This document shows, one piece after another, positions 37,868-47,900 of a DNA stretch of 58,998 nt; positions within the stretch are counted from its first letter, which is position 1; every line of letters begins with the position of its first letter. The position numbers and the translations under genes were made by a program. The notes below the pieces were generated by a model, which did no database searches, was not told where the DNA came from, and worked only from the letters and a program-made list of their open reading frames with translations. The stretch covers positions 1-58,998 of the forward strand of contig NZ_JMLH01000013.1 in assembly GCF_000686665.1 (NCBI RefSeq). The letters run 5' to 3'. This stretch comes from Thomasclavelia saccharogumia DSM 17460. GTDB lineage: Bacteria > Bacillota_I > Bacilli_A > Erysipelotrichales > Coprobacillaceae.

Positions 37868-39250
37868 CTAATCATTACTAAACTTTTCTAATAACTCATT
37901 TTTATTTTCTATTATACTTTGATATGTAAATAAATATCCTAAAAAGCACCAGGCTAATGTTGCCGATAAAGAATATATATAGAACACTCCATAATCAGAC
38001 AATCCCCCTATAAATTCACTTAAAACAATCATTACAAACATCTGAATAATGAAATATATTTCTTTACCATGACTTTTTTTCAACACATTAAAACACATTA
38101 AAACACATTTAATAAAAAATATTACAAACAAAATAAATCCTATTAAACCTGTCGTTACTAACGCCTCAAGAAAAACATTATGACTATGAACAACCTGAAC
38201 TGCCCAATATTCAATAACATCTGTCTCCCGGCTTCCAATTTTTTTAAAATTATTAGCCCCAATACCAATCAAAGGCTCATCACGCCATATTTCTAATGCC
38301 GTTTTAGTCAATGAAATACGTCCGTTAGAAACCTCATCAATTATTGTCAACCCTTTATTAAAATCATCAACATTACCAGATATTAATAAATGCACTGCTT
38401 CTTTGATTTTATCCGTTTGAAAACGACTTGTCTCTTTTGAAGCAATTCCTTGCATCTGTGGGACAATTTCTACAAGCTGTTGTCCAAATAAACTTGCTGA
38501 TACAATTACTGCTACTAAACCAGATACTAGCATTAATCTTTTAAACAAAGTATACGGTCTTCGTCGAATTAAAAAATAATAGCCGACCATGATAATTATA
38601 ACAACTAAAATTATTAATGCTACACGACATTTTGTCAAAAGAATATAAACAATTTGTATGCCAATATTGATTAGATACCAAAATTTACCTCGAAATTTCT
38701 CTCTTACAGCAATTAGTGCCAATACAATTGTAATACACGCTAAAAAAGCTGCTGGATTACAATTAAAATAAATACCGAACAAACGACTTCCAACCATTCC
38801 TAGAGTCCAGCCATTAGCTAAGCTCGAATAATGAACTATATACATGCCAATTGAAATTATCGATGCTGATCCAACTAAAATATTGACAAGAGGAATGATT
38901 GCTTTTACCTCATCAAAAATATCATTTTTCGTCATTGATCGAGGATTATTAAAAACTAAAAAATATATAACTAACTGCATGATTGCAATTACATATGAAT
39001 TTAAATCGCTATAACTATTTTTCAGTGTTGCAATCAACAATACAATTCCTTGAATCATCATCAAGATACTGTAATTATTTTTTATTCCAAATTCTTTTTT
39101 ATAAATATCATGAATAATAATTATAATTGCCCACAATAATAATGGTAAAAACAAATAATTAATTTCAATACCAAAATAACCTAAAGCTAAAGTATTGATA
39201 AACATATATATAATAAAACATAATTTATAGTATTTGTGATTAAAAACCAT
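37868..39250 (-). CDS. O-antigen ligase (Wzy_C)-family membrane protein
   Basis: The 460-residue protein has about 12 hydrophobic segments and the family's large outer loop with IWRDEPLIGIGANNFKKIG and VVHSHNVFLEALVTTGLIG, where the conserved Arg and His lie. In Gram-positives, such proteins polymerise or ligate cell-surface glycans. It stands near the LCP gene, which attaches glycopolymers to peptidoglycan. A paralogue is at 57479-58645. Confidence 0.85.
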   Translation of the reverse strand: MVFNHKYYKLCFIIYMFINTLALGYFGIEINYLFLPLLLWAIIIIIHDIYKKEFGIKNNYSILMMIQGIVLLIATLKNSYSDLNSYVIAIMQLVIYFLVFNNPRSMTKNDIFDEVKAIIPLVNILVGSASIISIGMYIVHYSSLANGWTLGMVGSRLFGIYFNCNPAAFLACITIVLALIAVREKFRGKFWYLINIGIQIVYILLTKCRVALIILVVIIIMVGYYFLIRRRPYTLFKRLMLVSGLVAVIVSASLFGQQLVEIVPQMQGIASKETSRFQTDKIKEAVHLLISGNVDDFNKGLTIIDEVSNGRISLTKTALEIWRDEPLIGIGANNFKKIGSRETDVIEYWAVQVVHSHNVFLEALVTTGLIGFILFVIFFIKCVLMCFNVLKKSHGKEIYFIIQMFVMIVLSEFIGGLSDYGVFYIYSLSATLAWCFLGYLFTYQSIIENKNELLEKFSND

Positions 39251-39305
39251 TTTCTTCTATCTCCAATTTATTAATCTTATTATACCATTATTATAAAAAA
39301 ATAAA

Positions 39306-39345
39306 ATAAAAAGGAGCTCGAATATTTAAGCTCCTAATGTGTTAA
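39306..39345 (-). terminator. Terminator overlapping the LCP stop
   Basis: AGGAGCT and AGCTCCT arms with a T run on the minus strand, beginning within the last codons of the LCP gene. Confidence 0.75.
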
Positions 39346-40818
39346 TCCTTTTAATTCACTATCCTTGATTTCTTTACCTTCTTCTACTTTATTAATCAAT
39401 TCACGAACTCTTTCGATATGACTTTCAAAAGGCTTCATGACATCAGATTTAGTTCCATACATTGAATACGTCTCATAACAGTCATAGTATTCACCTTCAA
39501 TTTGAACATTTATAATATTCCAGTCAGCCATATCATTAAGCTGCATATTCAATAATGAGCGAATTTCATCACTTGACATATCAGTTTCAAAAGTACCTTC
39601 AAGAGCACTTAATACATTATCAAAATTAGTAATGATCTTTGGTGATAAAGCCTTATCCATCAAAGCTTTTAAAACTTTTTGTTGGTTTCGTCCTCTTGCA
39701 AAATCACCTAATTTCAAATGTTTACGCTCTCTTACAAAACATAGCGCTTTATCTCCATCCATTTCATTTATTCCTTCAGTAATATGATAGTTACCATGTA
39801 ATGTGATAAAATCTTCATCCGATTCCACCGTTATACCCCCTAGAGCATCAACTATATTAGTCATTCCACTAAAATTTGTTCGGACAAAATAATTAATATT
39901 CATATCTAACAGATCTTGAATTGTATTAATTGTTTCGCTTGTTCCATAATTACCAGTATGTGTCAGTTTGTCCAATTTTCCATTTGAATGTAACTCTATT
40001 TCACAATCACGAGGAATACTTGTCATTAAGATTTGCTTAGTTTTAGGGTTGACAGTAACGATTAGATTAACATCGCTACGAGATACAGTTTTTAAGCTAC
40101 CATAAACATCAATTCCAGTAACATAAACTGAAAACGGCTTTTCTGTTACATCAGTTTTCTTTGTAGTTACTTCTAATTTAGCATCATAGGTATATGAAGT
40201 GATAACTTTAGTTTCATCATTAAAAGCTTCATGATTAACTTGTAACATACTTCGATATTGCTCACCAGCAACGATACAGTCGACTTCTCCACTATATAAA
40301 GCATCCGCTAATTCTATATAATTATCATACTTTTGATATTCTTGTTCACCTATTTCATCTTCCATATCGGCTAGAGCAGTTGTTAGAGTTGTTGAATCTT
40401 TTTCATAAGTTACACCAAACTTTTTTCCACTTAAAGTTTTTTTAGTAATATCACTATCTTTTAAAGCAATTACAGAAATTACATATTGTTGTCCTACAGC
40501 ATCACTTACTTTATTGATAAATCTATCACCCCGTGAAATCATCGTACAGCCAATTACTAAAGTGATACTAATTAATAAACTAATAACTTTCGTAATCACG
40601 CTTCTTTTACTTATAGAATCTTTTTTTTCTCCACTGTAAATAATTCCAAAAAAAGCGCACAATAATATCAATAATCCACCAATAATTCCAATTAAATATT
40701 TCATTGGAATTAAATTAAGTTTAAAGATAAAATAAACAACGATTATTGAAATAATTAACTGAATACCTAAAATAAAATACTTTGATGTTAAAAATCTTAA
40801 AAACTTATTATTTCTCAT
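39334..40818 (-). CDS. LytR-CpsA-Psr (LCP) glycopolymer transferase
   Basis: The 494-residue protein has three N-terminal membrane helices (to about 115) and an outer region of about 110 residues. An LCP domain follows, starting at YVTGIDVYGSL, with SDVNLIVTVNPKTKQILMTSIPRD, VRTNFSGMTNIVDALGGI and GDFARGRNQQKVLKALMDK; these hold the Arg and Asp residues that bind the lipid pyrophosphate. LCP enzymes attach teichoic acids or capsule to peptidoglycan. A terminator separates it from srtB upstream. Confidence 0.92.
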   Translation of the reverse strand: MRNNKFLRFLTSKYFILGIQLIISIIVVYFIFKLNLIPMKYLIGIIGGLLILLCAFFGIIYSGEKKDSISKRSVITKVISLLISITLVIGCTMISRGDRFINKVSDAVGQQYVISVIALKDSDITKKTLSGKKFGVTYEKDSTTLTTALADMEDEIGEQEYQKYDNYIELADALYSGEVDCIVAGEQYRSMLQVNHEAFNDETKVITSYTYDAKLEVTTKKTDVTEKPFSVYVTGIDVYGSLKTVSRSDVNLIVTVNPKTKQILMTSIPRDCEIELHSNGKLDKLTHTGNYGTSETINTIQDLLDMNINYFVRTNFSGMTNIVDALGGITVESDEDFITLHGNYHITEGINEMDGDKALCFVRERKHLKLGDFARGRNQQKVLKALMDKALSPKIITNFDNVLSALEGTFETDMSSDEIRSLLNMQLNDMADWNIINVQIEGEYYDCYETYSMYGTKSDVMKPFESHIERVRELINKVEEGKEIKDSELKGLTH

Positions 40819-40963
40819 TTATCTACCTCAACTCCTTATTAGTTTACCCTATGATACCTAAAATATCCAAATTCGTCAAATAATAACAAAATATTCCATA
40901 TTTAGCTGAAATTTTTAATTACAGATTGTTTTTACTATCTCATTTTTTATAAAGTTTTCAAAC

Positions 40964-40996
40964 TAAAAAGCATAGACGTAATCCGTCTATGCTCTT
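40964..40996 (-). terminator. Terminator after the sortase gene
   Basis: AGCATAGACG and CGTCTATGCT pair around TAATC, followed by a T run on the minus strand at the sortase stop. Confidence 0.8.
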
Positions 40997-41801
40997 ACTC
41001 ATCCATCTGTTCAACTGTAGGATCAATTCCTGCTTTATCTAATACAGCATGAACAACATTTCTTTCCCCACTTTCACTACCTTGTGAAGTACAAGTTGAT
41101 AAAGTAATTACTGGATTTGATAAAGATTGATCAAAATCAACATTAATACTGCTTGTTTTTAACATTTCCTGATAAAAGGACTGAATATCAGTTACCGAAG
41201 TATTATATAGAACACTTTTTTCAGGAATAATATGTGCTGCCACTACCTTATATCTGCTTACCGTACCATCTGGTAAATAAATATAAATATATGGATGTTC
41301 ATTTGCAAAATCTTGATCAGTATATGATTTAATATTATTAAACATCGAACCATTTTTCATATTATGACCATAAATAACTGTGTTTAAATCCACAAATGGA
41401 TTTTCATTTTCACTTGCGATAAAAATGGAACCAGCTCTAAACTCTTTTTTATCAATATCACTATGAATATAAGTATCATTAGTCTCTCCTTGTAAAATTG
41501 GATAACTAACTTTTGTATCTGGGATATCGATCCACCCTTTAACATCAGGATTTCTTTTTAAAAGAGCATCAAAATCAATTTTTTTATATGATCCTTGTTC
41601 TGTTGTTTCTTCTGTTACATATGTCTCTTCGATTTTTTTATTACTATCATCCATCTGTTTATATTCTAGTAAAATTGATGCTAGATTATAAGCACTATAA
41701 CAAAAAACACAAACACATATTAATAAAACAATTTTTCTAATTAAATCCTTAACTCCGGTTGGCTTTATTCTCTCAATAAAACTCTTTTTTTCTTTACTCA
41801 T
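40995..41801 (-). CDS. srtB: Class B sortase
   Basis: The 268-residue protein has an N-terminal membrane anchor (about 21-45) and a sortase domain with the catalytic triad His146 (VIYGHNMKNGSMF), Cys237 (ITLSTCTSQG) and Arg247 (GERNVVHA). The GHNMKNGSMF block is typical of class B. Its ATG overlaps the ychF stop by one base, so it is co-translated with a GTPase gene. Class B enzymes often serve one or few substrates. The window's two sorting signals (29978 and 44925 genes) are possible clients, though class A is the usual partner for LPxTG-like tails. Confidence 0.9.
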   Translation of the reverse strand: MSKEKKSFIERIKPTGVKDLIRKIVLLICVCVFCYSAYNLASILLEYKQMDDSNKKIEETYVTEETTEQGSYKKIDFDALLKRNPDVKGWIDIPDTKVSYPILQGETNDTYIHSDIDKKEFRAGSIFIASENENPFVDLNTVIYGHNMKNGSMFNNIKSYTDQDFANEHPYIYIYLPDGTVSRYKVVAAHIIPEKSVLYNTSVTDIQSFYQEMLKTSSINVDFDQSLSNPVITLSTCTSQGSESGERNVVHAVLDKAGIDPTVEQMDE

Positions 41802-42901
41802 TATACATTAAACTTAAACAACATGATATCACCATCTTGACCAACATATTGTTTTCCTTCCTGTCGAATCTTACCAGCTTCTTTTAATGCATGTTCACTG
41901 CCATATTCAACCAAATCTTCAAAACTATAAGTTTCTGCTTTTATAAATCCTCTTTGAAAATCACTATGAATGATTCCTGCCATCTCTGGAGCACACATTC
42001 CTTCTTTAAAAGTCCATGCTCTTACTTCTTGTACACCTGCTGTAAAAAATGTTCTTAAACCTAATAACTTATAAGCTTCTTTAATTAGTTTATCTAAGCC
42101 GCTTTCTTCTATTCCTAAATCTTGTAAAAACAGATCTTTATCTTCCTTCTCCATTCCTACTAATTCACTTTCAATCTTAGCACAGATTGGTACAACATCA
42201 GCACCTTCACTAGATGCAAATTCAACTACTTTATTGTAGTGAGGATTACTTGTTGGATCCTCTAAATCTTCTTCTCCTAGATTCGCTACATAGATAATCG
42301 GTTTCATCGTAAGCAAAGTATATTGTTTTACAATTGCCATTTCTTCTTTTGAAAAATCAATTGTTCTAGCTGATTTATTTGCTTCAAGCGCTGCTTTTAA
42401 TTTTTCTAAAATCGCAATTTCAATTTTTGCATCTTTATCTCCTGACTGTGCCTTTTTACCTAAACGGCCAATTCTTCTTTCAACCGTTTCCAAATCTGCA
42501 AAAATAAGTTCTAAATTAATAGTTTCAATATCTCTGATAGGATCCACATCACCATCTACATGGGTTACATCTTTATCCCTAAAACATCTTACTACCTCGC
42601 AGATAGCGTCAGTTTCTCTGATATTCCCTAAAAACTTATTTCCTAAGCCTTCACCTCTACTAGCCCCTTTTACAAGACCAGCAATATCTGTAAATCCAAA
42701 TGTTGTGGGAACCGTTTTTTTAGGATTGATCATTTCTGTTAATTTATCTAATCGATAATCTGGTACCTCAACTACTCCTACATTAGGATCAATTGTTGCA
42801 AACGGATAATTTGCAGCTTCTACTTGTGCATTTGTTATTGCATTAAATAATGTAGATTTACCAACATTGGGTAATCCAACAATTCCTGCTGTTAATGCCA
42901 T
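41801..42901 (-). CDS. ychF: Ribosome-associated ATPase/GTPase YchF
   Basis: The 366-residue OBG-family protein has the P-loop GLPNVGKST (G9-T17), the switch DIAGLVKGASRGEGLGNKFL and a C-terminal TGS domain (about 280-366). The NLGEED in place of NKxD fits YchF/OLA1, which prefers ATP. It is near-universal and binds ribosomes. Here it overlaps srtB by one base. Confidence 0.95.
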   Translation of the reverse strand: MALTAGIVGLPNVGKSTLFNAITNAQVEAANYPFATIDPNVGVVEVPDYRLDKLTEMINPKKTVPTTFGFTDIAGLVKGASRGEGLGNKFLGNIRETDAICEVVRCFRDKDVTHVDGDVDPIRDIETINLELIFADLETVERRIGRLGKKAQSGDKDAKIEIAILEKLKAALEANKSARTIDFSKEEMAIVKQYTLLTMKPIIYVANLGEEDLEDPTSNPHYNKVVEFASSEGADVVPICAKIESELVGMEKEDKDLFLQDLGIEESGLDKLIKEAYKLLGLRTFFTAGVQEVRAWTFKEGMCAPEMAGIIHSDFQRGFIKAETYSFEDLVEYGSEHALKEAGKIRQEGKQYVGQDGDIMLFKFNV

Positions 42902-43056
42902 CTATATCACTCCATTCATATGCCCTTATATTCTACTTAATCTATTGTGAAAAAGCAAGTTTGTTTATTTTATTATAAAATTTCATCATCTTTCCTGCAA
43001 TGTCTAAAAATAACTTATTGTAATTATTTTCTTTTTATTTTCTATTTTTTAATATA

Positions 43057-43089
43057 TACTTGATATAACGATCACTGTTATATCAAGTA
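43057..43089. repeat. Inverted repeat upstream of the smr gene
   Basis: TACTTGATATAAC (43057-43069) and GTTATATCAAGTA (43077-43089) form 13-base perfect arms around seven bases, 16 bp before the ATG at 43106. A TATACT at 43055-43060 overlaps its left edge. It could be an operator or a 5' mRNA hairpin. Confidence 0.5.
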
Positions 43090-43105
43090 AGAAAAGAGGA
43101 AAATA

Positions 43106-43333
43106 ATGTTTGATCAAATTGATATTCACGGCTGCACAATTAATGAAGCCAAAATTAAATTAGATAATTATTTAAACAGTCTTAATCCTTTGATCGATGA
43201 AGTTACAGTCATTCATGGCTATTCAAGTAAGATTTTACAACACTATGTAAGAAAACAATATAATCATAAAAAAATACTTCGTAAAATTCTAACTATGAAT
43301 GCCGGCGCAACTATTTTAATTTTAAAAAGATAA
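43106..43333 (+). CDS. Stand-alone Smr-domain protein
   Basis: The 75-residue protein is one Smr domain: IDIHGCTINEAKIKLDNYL at the start, then VTVIHGYSSKILQHYVRKQY. The DxHG and the HGY (usual HGxGxG) blocks are present, the latter lacking its second Gly pattern. Smr domains in MutS2 and stand-alone forms cleave nucleic acid, in some cases mRNA at stalled ribosomes. It is followed 9 bp later by the PAP2 gene. Confidence 0.8.
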   Translation: MFDQIDIHGCTINEAKIKLDNYLNSLNPLIDEVTVIHGYSSKILQHYVRKQYNHKKILRKILTMNAGATILILKR

Positions 43334-43342
43334 GGAGTTATC

Positions 43343-43816
43343 ATGGAACTATTTTATCAAAATATGCTACAACAAATTCGTAATCACCCAATTTTAGAAA
43401 ATACAATTATTAGCTTTACTAAATATATACCGATCATTACTTTTATCATTTATCCTAGTATTTTAATTTATTTATTTATAACAAAAAACACACTATTATT
43501 TACAACGATAATAAAACCTTTAGCCTCTTTTGTTATTGTTACTATTTTTAGAAAGATCATAAATCGTAAACGCCCTTATGAAGCTATGAATATCGAGCCC
43601 CTATTAACACATAAAGCTGGTGAATCTTTTCCTAGTCGTCATACTGTTAGTGCATTTGCTATTGCTTTAGCCTGTTTAAATGTATATCTGCCTTTAGGCA
43701 TCATAATGCTTATTTTAGCCTTTATCGTTAGTTTTTCTAGAATCTTATGTGGGGTTCATTATATAAGCGATGTAATTTGTGCAATTTTAATTGCCATTTT
43801 TGTAGCTATTTTATAA
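43343..43816 (+). CDS. PAP2-family membrane phosphatase
   Basis: The 157-residue protein has about five membrane segments and the complete type 2 phosphatidic-acid phosphatase signature: KIINRKRPYEAM, SFPSRHTVSAF and SRILCGVHYISDV. In bacteria these enzymes act on undecaprenyl pyrophosphate or phosphatidyl-glycerophosphate. Lipid carrier recycling fits the many envelope genes here, but the substrate is not proven by sequence. Confidence 0.9.
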   Translation: MELFYQNMLQQIRNHPILENTIISFTKYIPIITFIIYPSILIYLFITKNTLLFTTIIKPLASFVIVTIFRKIINRKRPYEAMNIEPLLTHKAGESFPSRHTVSAFAIALACLNVYLPLGIIMLILAFIVSFSRILCGVHYISDVICAILIAIFVAIL

Positions 43817-43865
43817 TAATATGAGGTACAATAGAACTATAGCGAGGTAAAGCGAGGTAATATAA

Positions 43866-44867
43866 ATGAAAAATAATTTAAATGTTTGGCAAGAATTATA
43901 TACAGTTATCCAAGAGTGGAACAAAATAAAACCATGGACGTATATTGGGAGTAATGACTGGATCAAAATAAGTTTTGAAAATGAAGATAGTTTTTACTGC
44001 TCCATTATGGGACAGATGAATGACTGTATTGGGATTTCAATCTACACAGGTGATGAGGGTTATAGTGATTTAACATCTATTACTGTTGAAGCTGTCGACA
44101 AATCGGTAACAAAATATCTAATGTACGATCAAACGTGTTTAACTTTTTATATGGGAGATCGCGAAGAAGTTCCTACTCAACAAAAAAAGATTATTAAAGA
44201 ATTAGGATTAAAATTTCGCGGACGTGGTAATTGGCCATATTTTATATCTTATAAGAAAAGATATTTCCCATATCACATCAGTGATGAACAAGCACAGACT
44301 TTCATTAAAGTAATCAAAAAGTTGATTGAAATTGTAACAGTCTATATAAATCATGAAATTGACGTTAAATTTAATGAGGAAGAAATTATTAATGCTTATC
44401 AAAGTAATGGACAATGGTTCTATGAACCTTTATGTTTACCAGAAGCATTTGATAAATTTACTCCAATTGAAATAGATGATGAAGATATTTTACAACAAAT
44501 CCATTCGGCATCTGACAACAATCATGGTCTTATTATGGATTTAACATATTTGAATATTTCCATCTCTGATAAGAATTATCCACGTCCAATAAATTCGTTA
44601 TTATTTATTGTTCTTGATGAAGAATCACAAATGATTCTTGGAACTCATTTGCTTGAACCTGAAGATGATGAAATTAATTTAATCTTATCATTTTTAGTAG
44701 ACTATATTTTAAAAACCGGAAAGCCTAGTCGTCTTTTTGTTCGAAATCCAATTGTTTGGGCTGCAGTGGTAGATATTTGTGAAAAAATCGATATTGAATT
44801 AATTGTAACTTCATTACAAATGATTGATTCGATCACAGAAGATATGGTTACTGCTTTGAACAGATAA
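43866..44867 (+). CDS. DUF7309/DUF6930-like protein
   Basis: The 333-residue protein starts with WQELYTVIQEWNKIKPW and has a middle part with GLKFRGRGNWPYFISYKKRY. Its C-terminal domain runs about 210-333 and includes HLLEPEDDEINLILSFLVDYILKTGKPSRLFVRN. This layout matches uncharacterised Firmicutes proteins listed under DUF7309 and DUF6930. There is no signal peptide or membrane segment, so it is cytoplasmic. A GCGAGGTAA-type ribosome site precedes it. Function is unknown. Confidence 0.7.
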   Translation: MKNNLNVWQELYTVIQEWNKIKPWTYIGSNDWIKISFENEDSFYCSIMGQMNDCIGISIYTGDEGYSDLTSITVEAVDKSVTKYLMYDQTCLTFYMGDREEVPTQQKKIIKELGLKFRGRGNWPYFISYKKRYFPYHISDEQAQTFIKVIKKLIEIVTVYINHEIDVKFNEEEIINAYQSNGQWFYEPLCLPEAFDKFTPIEIDDEDILQQIHSASDNNHGLIMDLTYLNISISDKNYPRPINSLLFIVLDEESQMILGTHLLEPEDDEINLILSFLVDYILKTGKPSRLFVRNPIVWAAVVDICEKIDIELIVTSLQMIDSITEDMVTALNR

Positions 44868-44894
44868 AACAATAAATCAAATTAGTTCAAGATT

Positions 44895-44929
44895 GAAAAA
44901 GCATGAAATTAAATTCATGCTTTTTTATT
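44895..44929. terminator. Bidirectional terminator between two convergent genes
   Basis: AAAAAGCATGAA and TTCATGCTTTTT arms with a six-base loop, placed between the stops at 44867 and 44925. Confidence 0.85.
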
Positions 44930-47900
44930 TATGCGCTCTTCTTTTCTTGTTTGCAACTAATATCATTAAAGCTACTGTTAATCCTGCTAATGAATATCCT
45001 AAGCTCGCACTATCTCCAGTCTTGATACTTGCCATTGTATCTCCGGCTTTTACTGCATTATTTTCTGGATTTGTTACTAATAATCCAGCTAAGGCACTTT
45101 CCATTTCTTCTACGGCTGTAGCCACTTCTTCTTCGGTTGCATTTTCATTTGCTAATGTTGCTTGTGCATTTGCCAATGCTTCTTCTACCACTTGCCATGA
45201 TACCATACTGTAGTTAGCTTCATTTAAACTTTGAGCTCTACTTATTAAGCTGTTTAGTAAGTCCTTGCTTGGTTTTAATCTTAAATCTAAGTATGCTCTT
45301 ACAATTGCATCATATGCTTCATTTACTTCATCCTGCATTGCATTTTCATCTGCCAATACATTGTTTGCATTTTCTAATCCTGGTGCAAATGCATTCCATG
45401 TAACTTCTGTATACATATTTACATCTAAATCACTTATACCATTTACAAATGCCTGTAATTCTGCTTTATCACCTTTAATAAATTCTAACATTTGAATTGC
45501 ATTAGCTAAACGAGCAAATGCGTTATCAACTTGTGCTTGACTAGCACTATTATTAGCTAAAACTTCTTGAGCCTGGGCTAAAGCTGCATTAAATTTGGTT
45601 GCTACTACTGGTACAACTTTTTCTAATTGTTCTTCACTTACATTATTTGCAACTTCTACAGCGATTTCTAATGCTGTTTTATCAACAGTTTTAGGAATCA
45701 ATACCTTAATAGCATCATTTAGTGCAGCTACCGCTTCATCAATTTCTGATTGTGTACTTGCTGCTTCCAACAATATATTAGCATTAGCTAAAATTGTTAT
45801 GAAATTATCTTTTTCAACACCATCTTGATAGTTATTCAAATCAATTGTTTTTGCTGCTTCAATCGTTTCAATTAAAAGTGCTTTATTTATTTCCTCATTA
45901 ATACCAACTATTCGTATTTCGGCTGCACTTCCAAACTCTCCTGAAGTTTCTATTGGAACAATTCTTACATTTGTTGCTTTTACTTTATCAAAAACAGCTA
46001 CTTTCCAATCATTTGATTTATCCCACTCTCCTTGGTGAACTTTTTCATAAGTCTCTCCATTATCATTACTAATGTAGATTTCATATTTCAAAAACTTTCC
46101 ATTATCGCCACTTCGTCGTGGTAAATAACGTACTCCACATACTGTTTCTTCATTAGCTAGTTGAATTTCAATCCAGCGATCTTTTATATCAACTATCCCG
46201 CCACTGTAATTTGTATGCCAAATACTACTTATATTATTATCTAACACATTCGCTGCCGGCCCTTCACTTCCACTTGTCGAATGCTGACTTTTAGCAATTG
46301 CTTTTTGTCCTTCTGTTGAAAGTATCTTACAATTACTCATACTTGTTACTTTAACTGTATAAGTTGTAGAATTAGCCTGCATTTCTGATTTCACAACAAT
46401 TTTAACGTTTTTCTCCATCAATGCACTATCTAATTTTACTATATAAGTATCCCCATTCTCTACTTTATTGCCATCAACATATACTATAGCTTTTGAACTA
46501 GATGATACTGGTTTAATGCCAATTTGTCCAGCTTGTGCTCCAATATCCACAGAATAATCATAGACTGTCTTATCAAATTCTTTATCTAATTTGCCACTAG
46601 TTACCTCTAAATCTTTCAAACTGCTATCTTTATCAAGCGTACTTGTATCAACTGCATTTTCTTCAGTTACGATCCAGACTGGATTACCAGCTAAAACCTT
46701 TTCTTCTATAATACCATTATAAAAATTAACAGTTACTTTTTTATCATTTAAAAGTTTTACACTTACGTTTGAAACTACGTCTTCAAAAGGAGTAATAGTA
46801 ATTAAATCATCTGTTACATCAACTGCTGCATTATAAGCTTCAAAAGTTCCATCGGCTTTTTCTACAACATATGCTTTTGTTAAAGCTACTTCACCCATCG
46901 CTTTAAACACTTCGTGAACATCGTTATCGCAGGCAGCTCCTTGAACAACGCTTCCTCCCATAGCAGTGTAGCCTGGTACCCATGTATTTTTTGGTGCTTT
47001 CCACCAATAACTGATCATTGGTACATATTCTTCGCCAATTGTTTTTCTAATATGTTTTCCTACGATCTTATCATCGATAGATGCTTCTTCATCTTTCACA
47101 AAATAATTTGTATCTCTTTGAGGATCAGCGATAAATGCCCAGTTTAATATCCCATCATAGCCCATCAACTGTGCACATGACCCCATGGCATTCATACCCC
47201 GTTCTAAATATTCTACATTTCCAGTTAATTCATAAAGATTAAATAAACCATATATATTCCATGCACTCCAGCCATGAGGTGAATTCATCATATTTGGTGC
47301 TGTAGATGTTAATCCCATTTCTACATCATATTGTGCTTCCCAAAATCTTAATGTTCCACCATTCATTCTTGAGTCTGGAATAATACTTTGTTGATGTGAT
47401 GTATGACGATCCATATATTTTTCTGCTGCTTCAGCATATTTTTGTCTCTCTTTACTACCAGCTGGGAACATAAGAGCAAATTCACTCAATTGCGTAATAG
47501 AGCATGAATTAGCGCCATCTTCAAAAGTCGCTTGCCCTTCAGTATCAAAATTTCCATCAACCCGCACTAACTTATCCATTGCCTTTGTAAGAGAAGCCAT
47601 ATGTAAATCATAACGTTCTCTATAATATTCTCTATCACTTTCACTAAGAGTATTATCTTCCATTAAGTCTTTTTCAACATGAACTAATTCCATAATTGAT
47701 TTAGCCGGATAAATAACTGAGGTATAATCAGTGCTGCCATTATAATAACCACCATCTGCTTTTTGTTTTGTCATTAAATAATCTGCCAATCCCTCAGCTT
47801 TTTTCAATGATTCAATATTTCCAGAACTTTGATATTGATCTACAAATATTCCCAATGTTGTTGAATGATTTTGAATTCGATTTTGCCATGAAGTTGGTAA

